Below are positions 41,085 to 52,319 of a stretch of 64,000 nt of DNA, piece by piece (position 1 is the stretch's first letter; the number at the start of each line of letters is the position of its first letter). The stretch spans positions 4,340,001-4,404,000 of the forward strand of contig NC_135261.1 in the NCBI RefSeq assembly GCF_964204865.1, given 5' to 3'. The notes beneath the pieces are model-generated. The model ran no database searches. It was not told the DNA's origin and saw only the letters and a program-made list of their open reading frames with translations. The DNA is from Styela clava (lineage: Eukaryota > Chordata > Ascidiacea > Stolidobranchia > Styelidae). The position numbers were made by a program, and so were the translations under genes.

Positions 41085-41366
41085 ATGTTTCAAGTGGGTA
41101 GTTTAATTCTGATTGTTGTGTCATTGTCATCTTGTTGCTATTTACCATTGTTAAGAAACAAACATAAGATATCGTTGCCTAGGGAAAAGTCCGTTGTAGT
41201 CTACGAAATTAGGAATTTCTTGAACATTTTGCATTGTTTACTTTGTGGGACAAGAAGTGGACCTATGTATTGTTTTGTTGAATATAAAATAGTTGTAGTT
41301 CTTGAGGATCTGCGCGACTTTCGTGTCCCTATATTAAGGCATTGCCTTCTTGTGTCTGATGTATAA
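41085..41366 (+). other. Small open frame with signal-like start, unsupported
   Basis: A 93-codon frame opening MFQVGSLILIVVSLSSCC could be a signal peptide, but there is no domain, paralogue or splice context. Its surroundings are repeat-rich. Recorded only as a weak candidate. Confidence 0.15.
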
Positions 41367-41454
41367 TTTTCAACGGCAAGCACCCTGGCCATCGATGGGA
41401 GTAAAATACGTTAGGCGACCTCTGGGGAGAGATTCATTGTGATATATATTGTTA

Positions 41455-43404
41455 GATATTAGTGACTGCTTTTATCTGGCTTTGTTCGGAGCAAAAGGCA
41501 AGAGCAAGCGTTGTATTATGTTATTATTTAAAAAAATACGGCCACAAAAAAATTTGGGCTGACTACTTTCCTGGTTGGAAAAAGATGTTTGAGTGGGCTT
41601 GTAACTCATCTCTGGTTAGGACTGGTTTCATCTGGAATTTTTGACGCGAAATAGACATCTGGACCGTTTCACTGATTAGTTTTTGGACAGGAAGTAGACC
41701 TATGGATAGACCTTATTTTGTTGTTGATCGTCATGTTAGTTTTTCTTTTCTTCTTGTTGCGGCTGTGGAAAAATTTTCTCATCGCTTTTCTCATTAACTA
41801 CTGGACCAATTGGCTTGAAATTTTCAGTGGCTGAAGATTGTACTTTTTACTGGAAGGCTATTAATTTTAATTATTTCAAAAATATGTGACCTCTATGGGA
41901 TTCGTTGTTGTGTGTGATGAAGTCAACACGATTGAAAATTGCGCTCTTTTGCAAAAGTTCAAATCAGCTGCGATACGGTACCGGTAGGCTACTGTGACAG
42001 ATTGCATACCTGTACCATTTCGTTTCCATGTATTTGAGCATTCATTTGGTTATTGTCTTAATCTTCAAGTGCAACCTAGAAGGCCCACAATTGACTAATC
42101 TCGAAATATAGCGCCACCGCCACCACTAGGGTTTCCGGTCACGTGTGTGTTTCCACTTGACTGATTTTGCTGAGCGAGTGCTGTTAACAGCAGTGTCTAG
42201 TCGTTCTGCCTCCACGTGCAGCTTATGTAAGTGTTTATCTAGTATCATTGGATGCCAAATTCGTTTTTAAGTCGCTCAAATTTTTTTCGACCATGATTAT
42301 AAACTTCATATTCATCCAGAAAATAACTATTTTTTAATTTAGCAATTGATTCTTCGGTCAAAGTTTCTCTCCGTTTTGTCGTCGTCCTAGTCTTCCACAT
42401 TTTTATTTCTTTATTCCATAACCTTGTAACTCCTTTAAAAAAACTTGGAAGCATTTTTTCCAGTAATTTAATAGTATTTTCAAATTCTTCTGTTAATCCA
42501 ATCGCATAATAATTCTCATCGATATGTTTCTTTGCTAATTCGACTCTGTCGCGGGATCTAATTGAACAGACTTCATCAAACCCACAAAAATATGAACCAA
42601 TGTAGAACATAAAAGTTGTGCGACTACACAACGAAATGTTTTTCATTACACATTCATTTATATCTGGTAAATCATTCCTGGGTTTTTTGACCCCTCCAGC
42701 AGCGTCCCCGTATTTCAAATAGTTGTACTGGGAAGAAAATCGCCGTATGGGATCTCGTATCATATTTATATAGATAGGTTCCTTAAGCCCAAATGCTTTG
42801 AAATCCAGATAATGTATGTGTCGATCATATAATGTCGGTTTTTTAATAAAACTAGAAATTTTTTTCATTTCTTTCTCGACTTCGGTCGAATTTGGATGAA
42901 CGTTAGCAACGTCATTGGAGCTGAGTACTTTAAATCCCTTCATGTTTCCTAAAACACGAACTAGATGAAGTAGAGACCTGCTTCCACATTTTCCTACTCG
43001 ATTGTAAAAAACGGTTTTAGATTTCAAAAGTTCTTGAGATGGTCCCGCTTTCTTCGTAATCCCTTTAGTAATAGTCTCAATCCTAACAGGTTTTGACCTC
43101 GCGGCAGTCGTGGTCTTTATAGCAGGTGCAGTACTAGTAACTTGTTTGGTGTTATTCCCAGACGCCGTATATAACAGAGTATTCCTTTCAATAAGTACAT
43201 CTTCCAACTTTAGTTCTGAATTATCTTTTACGAGTTTAATATCTTGAAAAGTTTCAGAGATAACTGATCTCTCGGCTTCCAAGTAAGTCCATACAAACAA
43301 TATTGCAACGAATGAAGCTACTATCAATGTTAATAGATAACTGGAAAGCAATTTCATAATTCTAAATCAAGAAAATTAAAAAAAGGTTAACATGGCTTGA
43401 ATAT
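41455..43404 (-). repeat. Sulfotransferase duplication block A
   Basis: Contains the gene at 42245-43357 plus downstream sequence shared with blocks C and D: TGACTGCTTTTATCTGGCT, GGGCTGACTACTTTCCTGGT, GACGCGAAATAGACATCTGG, the TTAACTACTGGACCAATTGG repeat and TGCATACCTGTACCATTTCG. The inverted bracket motifs are degenerate here (42029 region TATTTGAGCATTC; 43387 region). Confidence 0.7.
42245..43357 (-). CDS. Uronyl 2-O-sulfotransferase-like, gene 1
   Basis: Type II Golgi sulfotransferase of the UST/HS2ST family, which moves sulfate from PAPS to the 2-position of uronic acid in glycosaminoglycans. 370 residues in one exon (UST ~406, HS2ST ~356). A short cytoplasmic tail, a membrane anchor at ~7-25, a Ser/Thr-rich stem at 30-112, the 5'-phosphosulfate loop NRVGKCGSRS (119-128), histidines H180 and H182 in YDRHIHYLDF matching the catalytic His pair of the family, the 3'-phosphate-binding segment IRDPIRRFSS (200-209), DINEC and the paired cysteines at 236-264, then a conserved C-terminal helix region. 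The acceptor-like CTTGATTTAG stands four bases before the ATG. Three intact paralogues lie at 45718, 53515 and 60977. Which glycosaminoglycan is sulfated, chondroitin/dermatan or heparan, cannot be told. Confidence 0.88.
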   Translation of the reverse strand: MKLLSSYLLTLIVASFVAILFVWTYLEAERSVISETFQDIKLVKDNSELKLEDVLIERNTLLYTASGNNTKQVTSTAPAIKTTTAARSKPVRIETITKGITKKAGPSQELLKSKTVFYNRVGKCGSRSLLHLVRVLGNMKGFKVLSSNDVANVHPNSTEVEKEMKKISSFIKKPTLYDRHIHYLDFKAFGLKEPIYINMIRDPIRRFSSQYNYLKYGDAAGGVKKPRNDLPDINECVMKNISLCSRTTFMFYIGSYFCGFDEVCSIRSRDRVELAKKHIDENYYAIGLTEEFENTIKLLEKMLPSFFKGVTRLWNKEIKMWKTRTTTKRRETLTEESIAKLKNSYFLDEYEVYNHGRKKFERLKNEFGIQ

Positions 43405-43444
43405 AGTGACATTATTTGGGCGTGATGGCTTAGCGGTTCAACTA

Positions 43445-43560
43445 AGCAGGGCGGGCAAGGTTTTTGAACCAGGGGCCAAAAGTTTTGCCCACTTACACTG
43501 GCGGGCCGAGTGAGTGTGACATAAAAAGTTACACTATATGAACAATATTTACAGTGTTAC
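43445..43560. mobile_element. hAT-type MITE fragment (GGGCGGGCAAGG end)
   Basis: GGCGGGCAAGGTTTTTGAAC to CACTATATGAACAATATTTA. Same family as 48640-48940 and 51830-51980; only one end is present. Confidence 0.5.
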
Positions 43561-43566
43561 AAAAGT

Positions 43567-43624
43567 GGTACACATACTATGTTCAGGTTGTGCGCCATCT
43601 TGGTACGCATATTTCGGGAGCACC
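43567..43624. mobile_element. GGYRCTCC-family MITE, right half
   Basis: GGTACACATACTATGTTCAG, TGCGCCATCTTGGTACGCAT and the terminus TTTCGGGAGCACC are present; the left arm is gone. Confidence 0.6.
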
Positions 43625-44014
43625 GTTTTCTGTCCCATCCCATAGCAAGTTATGCCTTCCCATTGGAATGCAATTCAATAAAAATTGTTAAATTTAGGTT
43701 TAGGGACTACTAATTAGGACATATGCGGAATACGACGACATATACGAAAAACGAAATTTGCTGACTTTGTTAACTTTTAATTCATAACTATTATACATTT
43801 GTCCATCAGCCCCTTCATAAAGTATAATGGGAATCTCATTCCCATGAACAAGCTTGTTAATTTGTCTAACGAATCCGTTTTTTTCTTTTTTTTTTAAAAA
43901 AAGTCCGCAATTATTTAATTTAAGCAAAAAAGTCTCAAAAATAAAGTTTCCTTCGTAAAAGCAACAACACTACTGCAGCAATTATAAGAGCAATTTCGTA
44001 CCCGCGACAGCTAA

Positions 44015-44275
44015 ATAGGATTTACATATTTATTCCGGGGGAGAAGAAAGCCTATACTACGGCCTAATCATATGGTGAACCACGGCCTCTTGTCCATTTA
44101 CCAATCCATGTTGAGTATGGGCTTAGTAAGCCAGTTTTTTTGTATACAGATGCGTGGACTTATGGGGAGAGGAAGCCGTAACATACTACTAGCGGTTACG
44201 TGAATCACCCTGCGGCTGTGAGCAGTTCAGCAATCCTCTCGCACATAATCATCCCCGCATGGGATTCGAACCTGT
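44015..44275 (-). repeat. SINE, diverged, head missing
   Basis: AGGATTTACATATTTATTCC at the tail, GAACCACGGCCTCTTGTCC and GCATGGGATTCGAACCTG (B-box complement). It stops before the A-box. Confidence 0.65.
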
Positions 44276-44339
44276 TCAATGAGTAGTATGAAAACATTAC
44301 TAGCTGGTTTGCATGATTTTGAGTTATTAACTAATTGTA

Positions 44340-46890
44340 TACTGTGGATTGAATACTCAACTATTTGTGATAATGCGCAGAATTTCGTTTTTAATTGAAA
44401 TTAATGTAGAAACAAAATTGGTCAAATTCATGAAAATAAGATTCAACCACAAATAAAAATTTGCATGTTTTCGAAGGTCATGGTATAGATAAAAGAGACG
44501 AACAGCTATATGCAACAAAATCAAAATGCGTATTACACAAAAAAAAACATAAATGAAATCACAACATGATAGCTTTTTCATGAGACCGCATATTGTCAAA
44601 GTCAAAAGATGTTGCTACTGGGGTTGTAGTTGAATCAGAAGACTCAAGTATTCCAGATTGATCGTTTATTGAACGGCAACTCACAATTTATAACTTAAAA
44701 CAGCCTAACAGATTACATCACTAAAGAACTGAAAATACGACCGGCCGCCAGCGCTGCGACCGGAGAAGAAAGATCGGAAGACACAATTTTTCTCTCACGT
44801 GTAGTGAGTGGTTGGAGTCCAAATCCGGCAAAACAGCATTAAACAGAGTTCAACATAAATAAAAATATATACACACACAATATAAACACGAACACTTTAG
44901 TCCGCGACTATAGGACCAAAGAAAAATTAGCTGAACAAGAGATCTATGCTCAAATATATGGAAACGTTACGCTGAAATTCACCGTGGTACGGTACCTCAC
45001 CAGCAGGCTTGACCACGGAACCTGTTCGCTGATCACGTGATCAATATATGTTTGCGGAATCGCCACATGGTGGCAAATTCTGATGACGTCATAGCTCAAA
45101 ATAATAACGAATCCCATAAAGCTCACAGGAATATTTAAAAATTATTAATAGTAATAACCTTCTAAAAAATATCCCATTTTTAACTACTGAAAATTTCCAA
45201 GCAATTGGTCCAGTAATCAAAGGGAAAAGCGACTTTTTAAAAACGCGTCAAAGAGCAACAAGAAAAAGAACAACAAAAACATAATATTGAAACGATCGTT
45301 ATGTCCACTAACGTGTCCAATAAATAATAAAAACGAATTTGATGGATAAATTAGTTGCAGAGAAAAGCTCTTTTTGTACCACAACATTAACTAATTTTCA
45401 GACAGGAACCACGGGTGCTCATTTTTTTTATTCGAATGTGCTGCGGGTAGACTACTATAACTGATTGCATACCTGTACCATTTCGTGTCCATATAATTGA
45501 GCATCGCTTTCTTGTTGTTAGATTCTTCATTCAGTTATGGTCTCCACCTCCGAGTGCAATCTAGAAAGCCCGCAATTGTTTTTTTTTTAAATACAGCGTC
45601 ACCGCCACCACGAGGGTTTCAGGTCACGTGTGTGTTTCCACTGATTTTGCTGAGAGAGTAACGGTTGTCTAGTTGGGCTGTGTTCACGTGCAGCCTATGT
45701 AAGTGTTTTCTCTTGTATCATTGAATACCAAATTCGTTTTTAAGTCGCTCAAATTTTATTCGACCGTGATTATAAACTTCATATTCATCTAGAAAATAAC
45801 TATTTTTTAATTTTTCAATTGATTCTTCGGTCAAATTTTCTCTTCGTTTTGTCGTCGTCTTAGACTTCCACGTTTTCATGTTTCCATTCCATAAACTTGT
45901 AATTCCTTCGAAAAAACTTGGAAGCATTTTTTCCAGTAATTTTATGGTGTTTTCAAATTCTTCTGTTAATCCAATCGCATAATAATTCTCATCGATATGT
46001 TTCTTTGCTAATTCGACTCTGTCGCGGGATTTGATTGAACAAACTTCATCAAACCCACAAAAATATAAACCAATGTAGAACATAAAACCCTTGTTATTGC
46101 ACAACGAAATGTTTTTCATTACACATTCATTAATATCTGGTAAATCATTCCTGGGTTTTTTGTCTTTCCAAGCGGCGTCTCCGTATTTAAGATAATTATA
46201 CTGGGATGAAAATCGCTGTATGGGATCTCGTATCATATTTATATAGATAGGTTCCTCAAGCCCAACTGCTTTGAAATCCAGAAAATGTATGTGTCGATCA
46301 TATAATGTCGGTTTTTTAATAAAACTAGAAATTTTTTTCATTTCTTTTTCGACTTCAGTCGAATTTGGATGGTCGTTAGCAACGTCATTGGAGCTGAGTA
46401 CTTTAAATCCCTTCATGTTTCCTAAAACACGAACTAGATGAAGTAAAGACCTGCTTCCACACTTTCCTACTCGATTGTAAAAAACGATTTTAGATTTCAA
46501 AAGTTTTTGAGATGGTTTCGCTTTCTTCGGAGTCCCTTTAGTAATAGTCTCAATTCTAACAGGTTTTGAGCTCGCGGCAGTGGTGGTCTTTATAGCAGGT
46601 GCAGTACTAGTAACTTGTTTGGTGTTATTTTCAGACGCCGTATATAACAGAGTTTTCCTTTCAATAAGTGCATCTTCCAACTTTGGTTCCGAATTATGTT
46701 TTACGAGTTTAATATCTTGGAAATTTCTAGAGATAACTGTTCTCTCGGCTTCCCAGTAAGTCCATACAAACGATATTGCAACGAATGAAGCTACTATCAA
46801 TGTTAATAGATAACTGAAAAGCAATTTCATAATTCTAAATCAGGAAAATAAAAAAAAGGTTTAATTAAACAAGAGAGCAAGACTTGAATA
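44340..46890 (-). repeat. Sulfotransferase duplication block B
   Basis: Shares with block D (inverted) the far-downstream sequence TTGAATACTCAACTATTTGTG ... ATGCATGTTTTCGAAGG-type, plus ACGAATTTGATGGATAAATT also found in block C. It holds the gene at 45718-46830, bracketed by TATAATTGAGCATCGCTTTC (45492) and AACAAGAGAGCAAGACTTGA (46868). Confidence 0.7.
45718..46830 (-). CDS. Uronyl 2-O-sulfotransferase-like, gene 2
   Basis: 370-residue paralogue of the gene at 42245-43357, in the same orientation. It has the anchor at 7-25, NRVGKCGSRS (119-128), YDRHIHFLDF with the His pair, IRDPIQRFSS and the conserved C-terminus NHGRIKFERLKNEFGIQ. Substitutions relative to gene 1 are scattered in the stem and around 311-330 (EGITSLWNGNMKTWKSKTTT). 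All motif residues are intact, so activity is likely. The start is supported by identical position and context (acceptor-like CCTGATTTAG four bases upstream) in all four genes. Cassette length between the bracket motifs is 1.40 kb. The upstream flank differs from genes 3 and 4 and carries a hAT MITE at 46973. Confidence 0.88.
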   Translation of the reverse strand: MKLLFSYLLTLIVASFVAISFVWTYWEAERTVISRNFQDIKLVKHNSEPKLEDALIERKTLLYTASENNTKQVTSTAPAIKTTTAASSKPVRIETITKGTPKKAKPSQKLLKSKIVFYNRVGKCGSRSLLHLVRVLGNMKGFKVLSSNDVANDHPNSTEVEKEMKKISSFIKKPTLYDRHIHFLDFKAVGLEEPIYINMIRDPIQRFSSQYNYLKYGDAAWKDKKPRNDLPDINECVMKNISLCNNKGFMFYIGLYFCGFDEVCSIKSRDRVELAKKHIDENYYAIGLTEEFENTIKLLEKMLPSFFEGITSLWNGNMKTWKSKTTTKRRENLTEESIEKLKNSYFLDEYEVYNHGRIKFERLKNEFGIQ

Positions 46891-46972
46891 TCTATCTCCA
46901 GCTAGTACTCTAGCGTAAGGTCTACCACACTATACCATAAGATCTACCTGAAGCTAGTGCTATAGTGTAAGG

Positions 46973-47399
46973 CAGGGGTCGGCAACCTACGGCCCGCGAC
47001 GCTTCCCTGAATTATAGTAACAAAACAGCTGTTTTGACGATTATATTTTTTACGTTACACAATTCATTGTGAGACGCGTGTGGACTAAATTATATTATAA
47101 TCTAACAAGTATAGAATTCACAATTACTCGTTTAATGAGCCTATAATTTAATTATAATTAGACAAATGGCAACAAAACGTAGGAAAAATGATGCAAAGTG
47201 CAAAGGGTTCAATGGCGCCAAAAATGCATTGCAATGAGGAAATAAATCTATATTCTATTCGAGAGATGTATCACTGCTCCATTTTTAATATAAAAAGTAT
47301 CATCCGTTCGGTTTCCAGCTTTCTAAAAATATGTGCGGCCCGTCAATGACTTGCAACTATCATTTTGACCCGCGAGCGACAAAAGGTTGCCGACCCCTG
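46973..47399. mobile_element. 427-bp hAT-type MITE
   Basis: Starts CAGGGGTCGGCAACCTACGG and ends AAAGGTTGCCGACCCCTG. Exact 8-bp duplications GTGTAAGG (46965-46972 and 47400-47407). Same family as 27770-27998. Frames through it are not genes. Confidence 0.9.
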
Positions 47400-48639
47400 G
47401 TGTAAGGTCAACCACACTATATCATGAGATCTACCTAAAGTTAGTGGTATAGCCTGAGTTCTATTACACAACAGCGGGAAGACGATCTCAAGGCGCAAGC
47501 TAGTGAGTGCATCCCTAATAGGCTTATTTATATATGATTTATTTCTCAACCTTTATTCAAGCGATTCATTGCTTGTATCTGACCCTAACGTAGTGTTATT
47601 CAACCAGGTATACTGTATACCCGAGTGTATACCAAGTCAGACCCCGGGTATACAAAAAACGCATGACATACGAGGGTTTATAGCCATGTTCTGGGTCGAA
47701 TATGCTATACTTCAGGGCTACTCAATTATTTTAATCAAAGGTCATTCCAAGAATATATTTTAAGCTATGGAACAAAATTACAAATGCGTCGTTTGACAAA
47801 ACACAAGAGAAATGCTCAATATCACGCTTCGGTGTCGGTATGACAAGGCTTCAGTCGTGAAGCCGAGCGCGTGATGTGACGCGCGTTGTGAAATATGTAT
47901 AGTATATAACTATATATAGATAACATACAAATACAAGCTAATGTTTACCACCATGTCTAAAAATCTGTGAAAAATGTATCCAAGAAATCAGTAAAACTTC
48001 AGTTTTAATGGCGGCATTGACATCTTCTTGATCAGTAACACAAGTGCGTCGATGCTCTGAGAAACTTATATTACAACGACAATCCACAGTGGTTTAGCCA
48101 ATATTGCATTACATCATGATTGTGAAAAAAAAGAAACGATGCATTCAAAGTCAAGAAGCATCTGCGGTCCAACTTTAGAACTCGGAAAAGTCCGGATTCG
48201 GACCGCGGTCCGCCAGTTAAGTAGCTCTGCTATACACTACAGCCAGTTTTGTTTTTATAAACAGATGCAGAAGTGGTAAAGGTATAACACGTACTAAAAG
48301 AATGAAGAAAACTACCCTAACGCATTAAAGCTCAGAGTTGGGCTTCCTACATATGACAATATACATTACGGTATAGCGCCAAACTATATTTCTTAATCTA
48401 CTAAATATCTAAACTGAAATTCCATAAAATTCACGGACAGCATTTATACCGCAGCTTTCTGCTACAGATAACATCGCAAATGTGGAATACTCGGTCCTGT
48501 TGGCAAGCCTCAGTAACTGTTACGACTGTTCATTCGTAGTATCTGCCTGAGGATATAAAAGTTTAATTGTCGCACCGGTTTGATAAGAATGTCGACGTGT
48601 TTGCGGAATACAAGCGAGCTACGCTATGCGGAATCCGGT

Positions 48640-48940
48640 AAAACACTATGAATGATATGGGCAAATGCGGGCTAAATCCGGCCCGTTGGGTAATTCAATG
48701 TGGCCCGTCTGAGGATGCAACAACCAAACTGAAATCCAATTTTGATGTTTCAGCTAGAATAGCGCAAGAATTTGTTGAGATTGCGGTTACATTTAGTTTT
48801 GGCACGAGGCTTATTGTTTTCCACCTTTGATTTGTAATACTGTAAATATTGTTCCTAAAATGTAACTTTTTACGTCACACTTACATGGCCCGCCAGCCCA
48901 AGTGGGCAAAATATTTGGCCCGTACTATGATATTCTTCCC
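48640..48940. mobile_element. hAT-type MITE, no clear duplication
   Basis: GGCTAAATCCGGCCCGTTGG at the left and AAGTGGGCAAAATATTTGGC at the right; internal AATACTGTAAATATTGTTCC is shared with 51830-51980. Absent from the right arm of the inverted duplication at this point, so it may be a later insertion in the left arm. Confidence 0.45.
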
Positions 48941-49112
48941 AGAGGGGATTTTGTCATTCTTTGGGATTAATTTTGCTTAATGTTTGCTGTAGTACAACTG
49001 ATATTTTGATTTTGTTATTATTGCTTAATTACGCGCTCATAAACTAGTTAAACTGTTCATACGCGTGTGTGCGACTCGCGCACGACACTTGCTAAGGATG
49101 CGTTAAAGGGTG

Positions 49113-49218
49113 GGCGCTCCCGTAATAACCGTATCAAGATGGGGCACAATCTGCAAACCCTAACCAGGTACGCATACTATGTTCAGGTTGTGAACATCAC
49201 GAATACTACGGAAGCACC
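49113..49218. mobile_element. GGYRCTCC-family short MITE in inverted-duplication arm
   Basis: GGCGCTCCCGTAATAACCG to ACTACGGAAGCACC. Its partner arm has the related MITE at 56323-56432 in the matching position. Flanks show no good duplication. Confidence 0.55.
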
Positions 49219-49779
49219 GAAGATTGAATATGTGAAGTAATTTCATTCATATTGAGGAGGGATGGGATGAGTTCCGACCCTCCACTCCCTCATCTTTTAA
49301 AATGTAAAAAAAAAAACATTTTTTCATCACACATATCAATTTCGTAGCTTTAAACGCTTTTAGAACTCGATGATGATTTATGTCTTAAAATCGTCAAATC
49401 GTCTGTTAATAGCATGGTGTTTTGATTTTAAACTCATTCTTCGGTTTGTGCTGCTTTAATACTCTTATTCGACGTTTGAGCTAAGAAAAGCCTATAGTAT
49501 ACATTATACAAGTTTGTTTCTGTCTGTATTAGGTTCATCGCAATTTTATTAGTTCAAAACTTTGAAACGATTAACTGGTTTTCCAAAAGCAATGGCAACT
49601 TACGACGAAAAACTTATTCGGGTGCCAGTGCTTGATGTCTTGCCGAATGAAGTTGGAGCTCTAAAAGTACTTTTTCACTGAGACAGAATGCCCACAAATT
49701 ACTTAACAGCTGTGGAATCCATTAGGTCCACGGAAGGTGTTTCAATGTCATATAACGAATGTGATATCATGGATTTTTA

Positions 49780-51572
49780 TCACTTGAAGTGTTTTCCTTT
49801 GTGGAAGATGTGGATTTGTATGAAGAAGCTATGGTGATCTTGCGCAAACAATATCATAGGAAGAGGAATATTATATATGCAAGGCTCACGCTGGCTACAC
49901 GGGTTCAGTTGAACAGTGAAACTATTTTCCCAAGCGCTCATGTCACTTGCGAAAGAATGTAATTTCAAATCAGTCAGCGCCGAGCAACACGGCGAGGAGG
50001 CGCTGAGAGATGCGCTTATAATAGGGTTGCCAACTTTGTGTTAAACCATTCCGGGACACCTTAATGTCTAGAACTTGAAAACTGATGCAACAGAAGCTTG
50101 TTAAACGCCAAGGACGTCAAAAGCAACAATGCGCCTGAGGCATAAATGCAATAAACACTAAAACAGGGAAAGTATGCAATTTGTACTAAGTAGATTTATT
50201 CAACAAAAAACACAAACGCTGATAAACTAATTGCATGACAGTTCAGTTTTATCATTAGTTCAGCTCTGACTTACAGCTACAGAACCGTTTTAAAACGATC
50301 TGCGTTTTTTTCAATTCATATACCAAGTTCAACGATATTTTTGAATTAAGGTGACTGCTGTATATAATGTTATCATTCATTTTTTAATTGTTTACCTTAT
50401 TTGATTGTTATGTCATCAGGAAGTCACGATTGACGAAACATGTCTTATCCACAAGTTTCAACTCACTTCTATTTGAATGACCCATACAGCGGTAATCTTT
50501 TTTATTTGAAAAAAAAAATATTCGCTTGGATTACATCCGTTTTCAGTTTTGAACGAGGCCGACACGCATACATGGCCCATCTATTTTAGACCGCCGTGGT
50601 TGTCAGTAAATTCCGGGACAACCGTAGTCCAGCCCGGGACGCCAGACGTCATTTCCGGACCTGTCCTGGTCATTCCGGGACAATCGGTAGCCCTAGCTTA
50701 TAACAGGGCCATGTTCCGCTAATATTCGACAAAGATCGCTGGAATATGACGAATTATCACTGGAAAAAGCTACTCAAATTGCTGATTCTTTAGAACAGAC
50801 CGAGAAATTCTCGCATTCGTACCAGCAGTCATTGCCTCATCAAGCAGCCATTGCTTCAACGAATGATCAATTTTCAGTAAACAGAGAAGGCCAATTTTAT
50901 GAGTTTAGTTCTGATAGTGACCAACTTGTAGCTGCTGCAAGAAGTACTTACAGAACAGAAGTTAATCGTAGAAGGTGTTATTTTTGCGGACGAATTTATG
51001 CTTTAATCGACTGGAGTGCCCTGCTAGAAACGCAGAGTGTTTTAATTGTGGCCTTCGAGGACATTTTGCAAATGTATGCCATAAAGCGAAGAAATCGGTT
51101 GCTACCGTAAACGATTCACACCTGACTTAAATTATGGCTGGTATTCATACTTCGTTGTCACGATCGACGATTACTGCTAACCGAATTCCTATTTCTGACG
51201 TTGACAAACCTTACACTGGATGGGTTCGAAGCTGCTGGCTCTTTATATCAATTTTGCAGGTTACCTTTTGGAGTGGCTGTATTTCAGAGATACATGGACT
51301 TTTTCATCAAGATTGAAAATCTTGAAGGCACCCTTTCTTACTTAGATAACGTCACAATTCTTGGGGATAATCAACCGCAACATGATAAACGATTAAAAGC
51401 TTTTATGAATGCAGCGGAGCGGCAGAGTTTGACATTAAATAAAAATGAGTCTGTATTTTCAGCGACTGAACCGGAATTCCTTGTGCATCTGGTATCACAT
51501 GGCAAAATTCGGCCAGATCCCGATCATTTACAACCTCTTAATAATCTTAAAACCACCTACAAATGGAAGTAA
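49780..51572 (+). pseudogene. Gypsy-type retrotransposon relic (gag and RT pieces)
   Basis: Ty3/Gypsy-like fragments in order. Gag: DVDLYEEAMVILRKQYHRKR and ARLTLATRVQLNSE, then KECNFKSVSAEQHGEEALRD near 50010, continuing after an inserted MITE as IRQRSLEYDELSLEKATQIA. Two CCHC zinc knuckles (CYFCG...; CFNCGLRGHFANVC, 50975-51075) lie in different frames. Reverse transcriptase: FEAAGSLYQFCRLPFGVAVF and YLDNVTILGD (51240-51370), where the catalytic YxDD aspartate pair reads LDN. Stops, frameshifts and missing protease, RNase H, integrase and long terminal repeats show that it is dead. The first part, 49590-49780, may be an eroded gag start. Confidence 0.8.
50022..50695. mobile_element. 674-bp hAT-type MITE inside the gag relic
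   Basis: Starts TAGGGTTGCCAACTTTGTG and ends GACAATCGGTAGCCCTA. Exact 8-bp duplications GCTTATAA (50014-50021 and 50696-50703). Repeated CCGGGAC motifs sit at both ends. Removing it and one duplication rejoins the gag frame. Confidence 0.88.
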
Positions 51573-51829
51573 TTGAAACGTTGCTTGTGATTATTTCCCT
51601 GCTATTCGAAATGGATATCTAAATTTTTTGAAAAATTAAAGCAACTTTCAGCTAATACATTCTTTCTCATCAATCGCAACTCTTTATCTCCTTTTAATCA
51701 ATTAAAAGCTGATTTGTTAAAGCGTGCTTGGGCACATAGGATGATGAACCGTTTGAGTGCGATGTTGATGTTTTAGATAAAAAAAAATAGATCACGAAAT
51801 TCCTTGAGAATGCTATTAAATTTAGGTTT

Positions 51830-51980
51830 GGCACGAGGCTTATTTTTTCCACTTTTGCTTTTGTAACACTGTAAATATTGTTCATAAAATGTTATATTTT
51901 ACGTCACATGGCCCACCAATCTAGGTGGGCAAAATTTTTGACCCCCGGTTCAAAAACCTTGTCCACCCCTGCAACTACTA
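51830..51980. mobile_element. hAT-type MITE end
   Basis: CACTGTAAATATTGTTCATA through GGTTCAAAAACCTTGTCC to the terminus CACCCCTG. It shares GGTTTGGCACGAGGCTTATT with 48790-48815. Confidence 0.5.
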
Positions 51981-52106
51981 GCAGAAATTTTAGTGCCAAA
52001 TTCGTACTTGCGATTGCAAATTGATATCAAAATCGATGTTCAATGAACTACTATGGCAATTTTGTTCCTACATTACTAGGCAGATTTTGGAATGTTACCT
52101 AATTTG

Positions 52107-52317
52107 CTACTCCCGTAGTGTGTGTGCCAGATTAGGGTTACGCCATAATTTTATTCCGATTTTCCTTATTTTAGTTCTATTACGACTACGGTGACTGTCT
52201 GTGTTAGCCAAGTGAACATACCCCCTGCCCATAGGCTTCAGTCCCTACACAACTTTATGTAAAGTGGGCGAACAAAATTAGTTACCGCCATATTGATGCG
52301 CACACTTCTGGAGCGCC
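52107..52317. mobile_element. GGYRCTCC-family MITE
   Basis: Starts CTACTCCCGTAGTGTGTG and ends CACTTCTGGAGCGCC. Flanks CTAATTTG and AAAATTTG match 6/8. It marks the left edge of sulfotransferase block C. Confidence 0.7.
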
Positions 52318-52319
52318 AA

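Larger units (their letters stand above)
47540..49420 (+). repeat. Inverted duplication, left arm
   Basis: Pairs in reverse order with 56160-57240: GTGTATACCAAGTCAGACCC (47627) with its partner near 57170, ACGCATTAAAGCTCAGAG with CTCTGAGCTTTAATGCG (56993), AACATCGCAAATGTGGAATA with TATTCCACATTTGCGATGTT (56821), and GGTCGGAACTC-type sequence at both outer ends. No gene is inside. Confidence 0.75.

Noticed and set aside
41085..41366. Secreted small protein gene
   Set aside because: A signal-like start alone is not enough; no paralogue, splice sites or conserved context.
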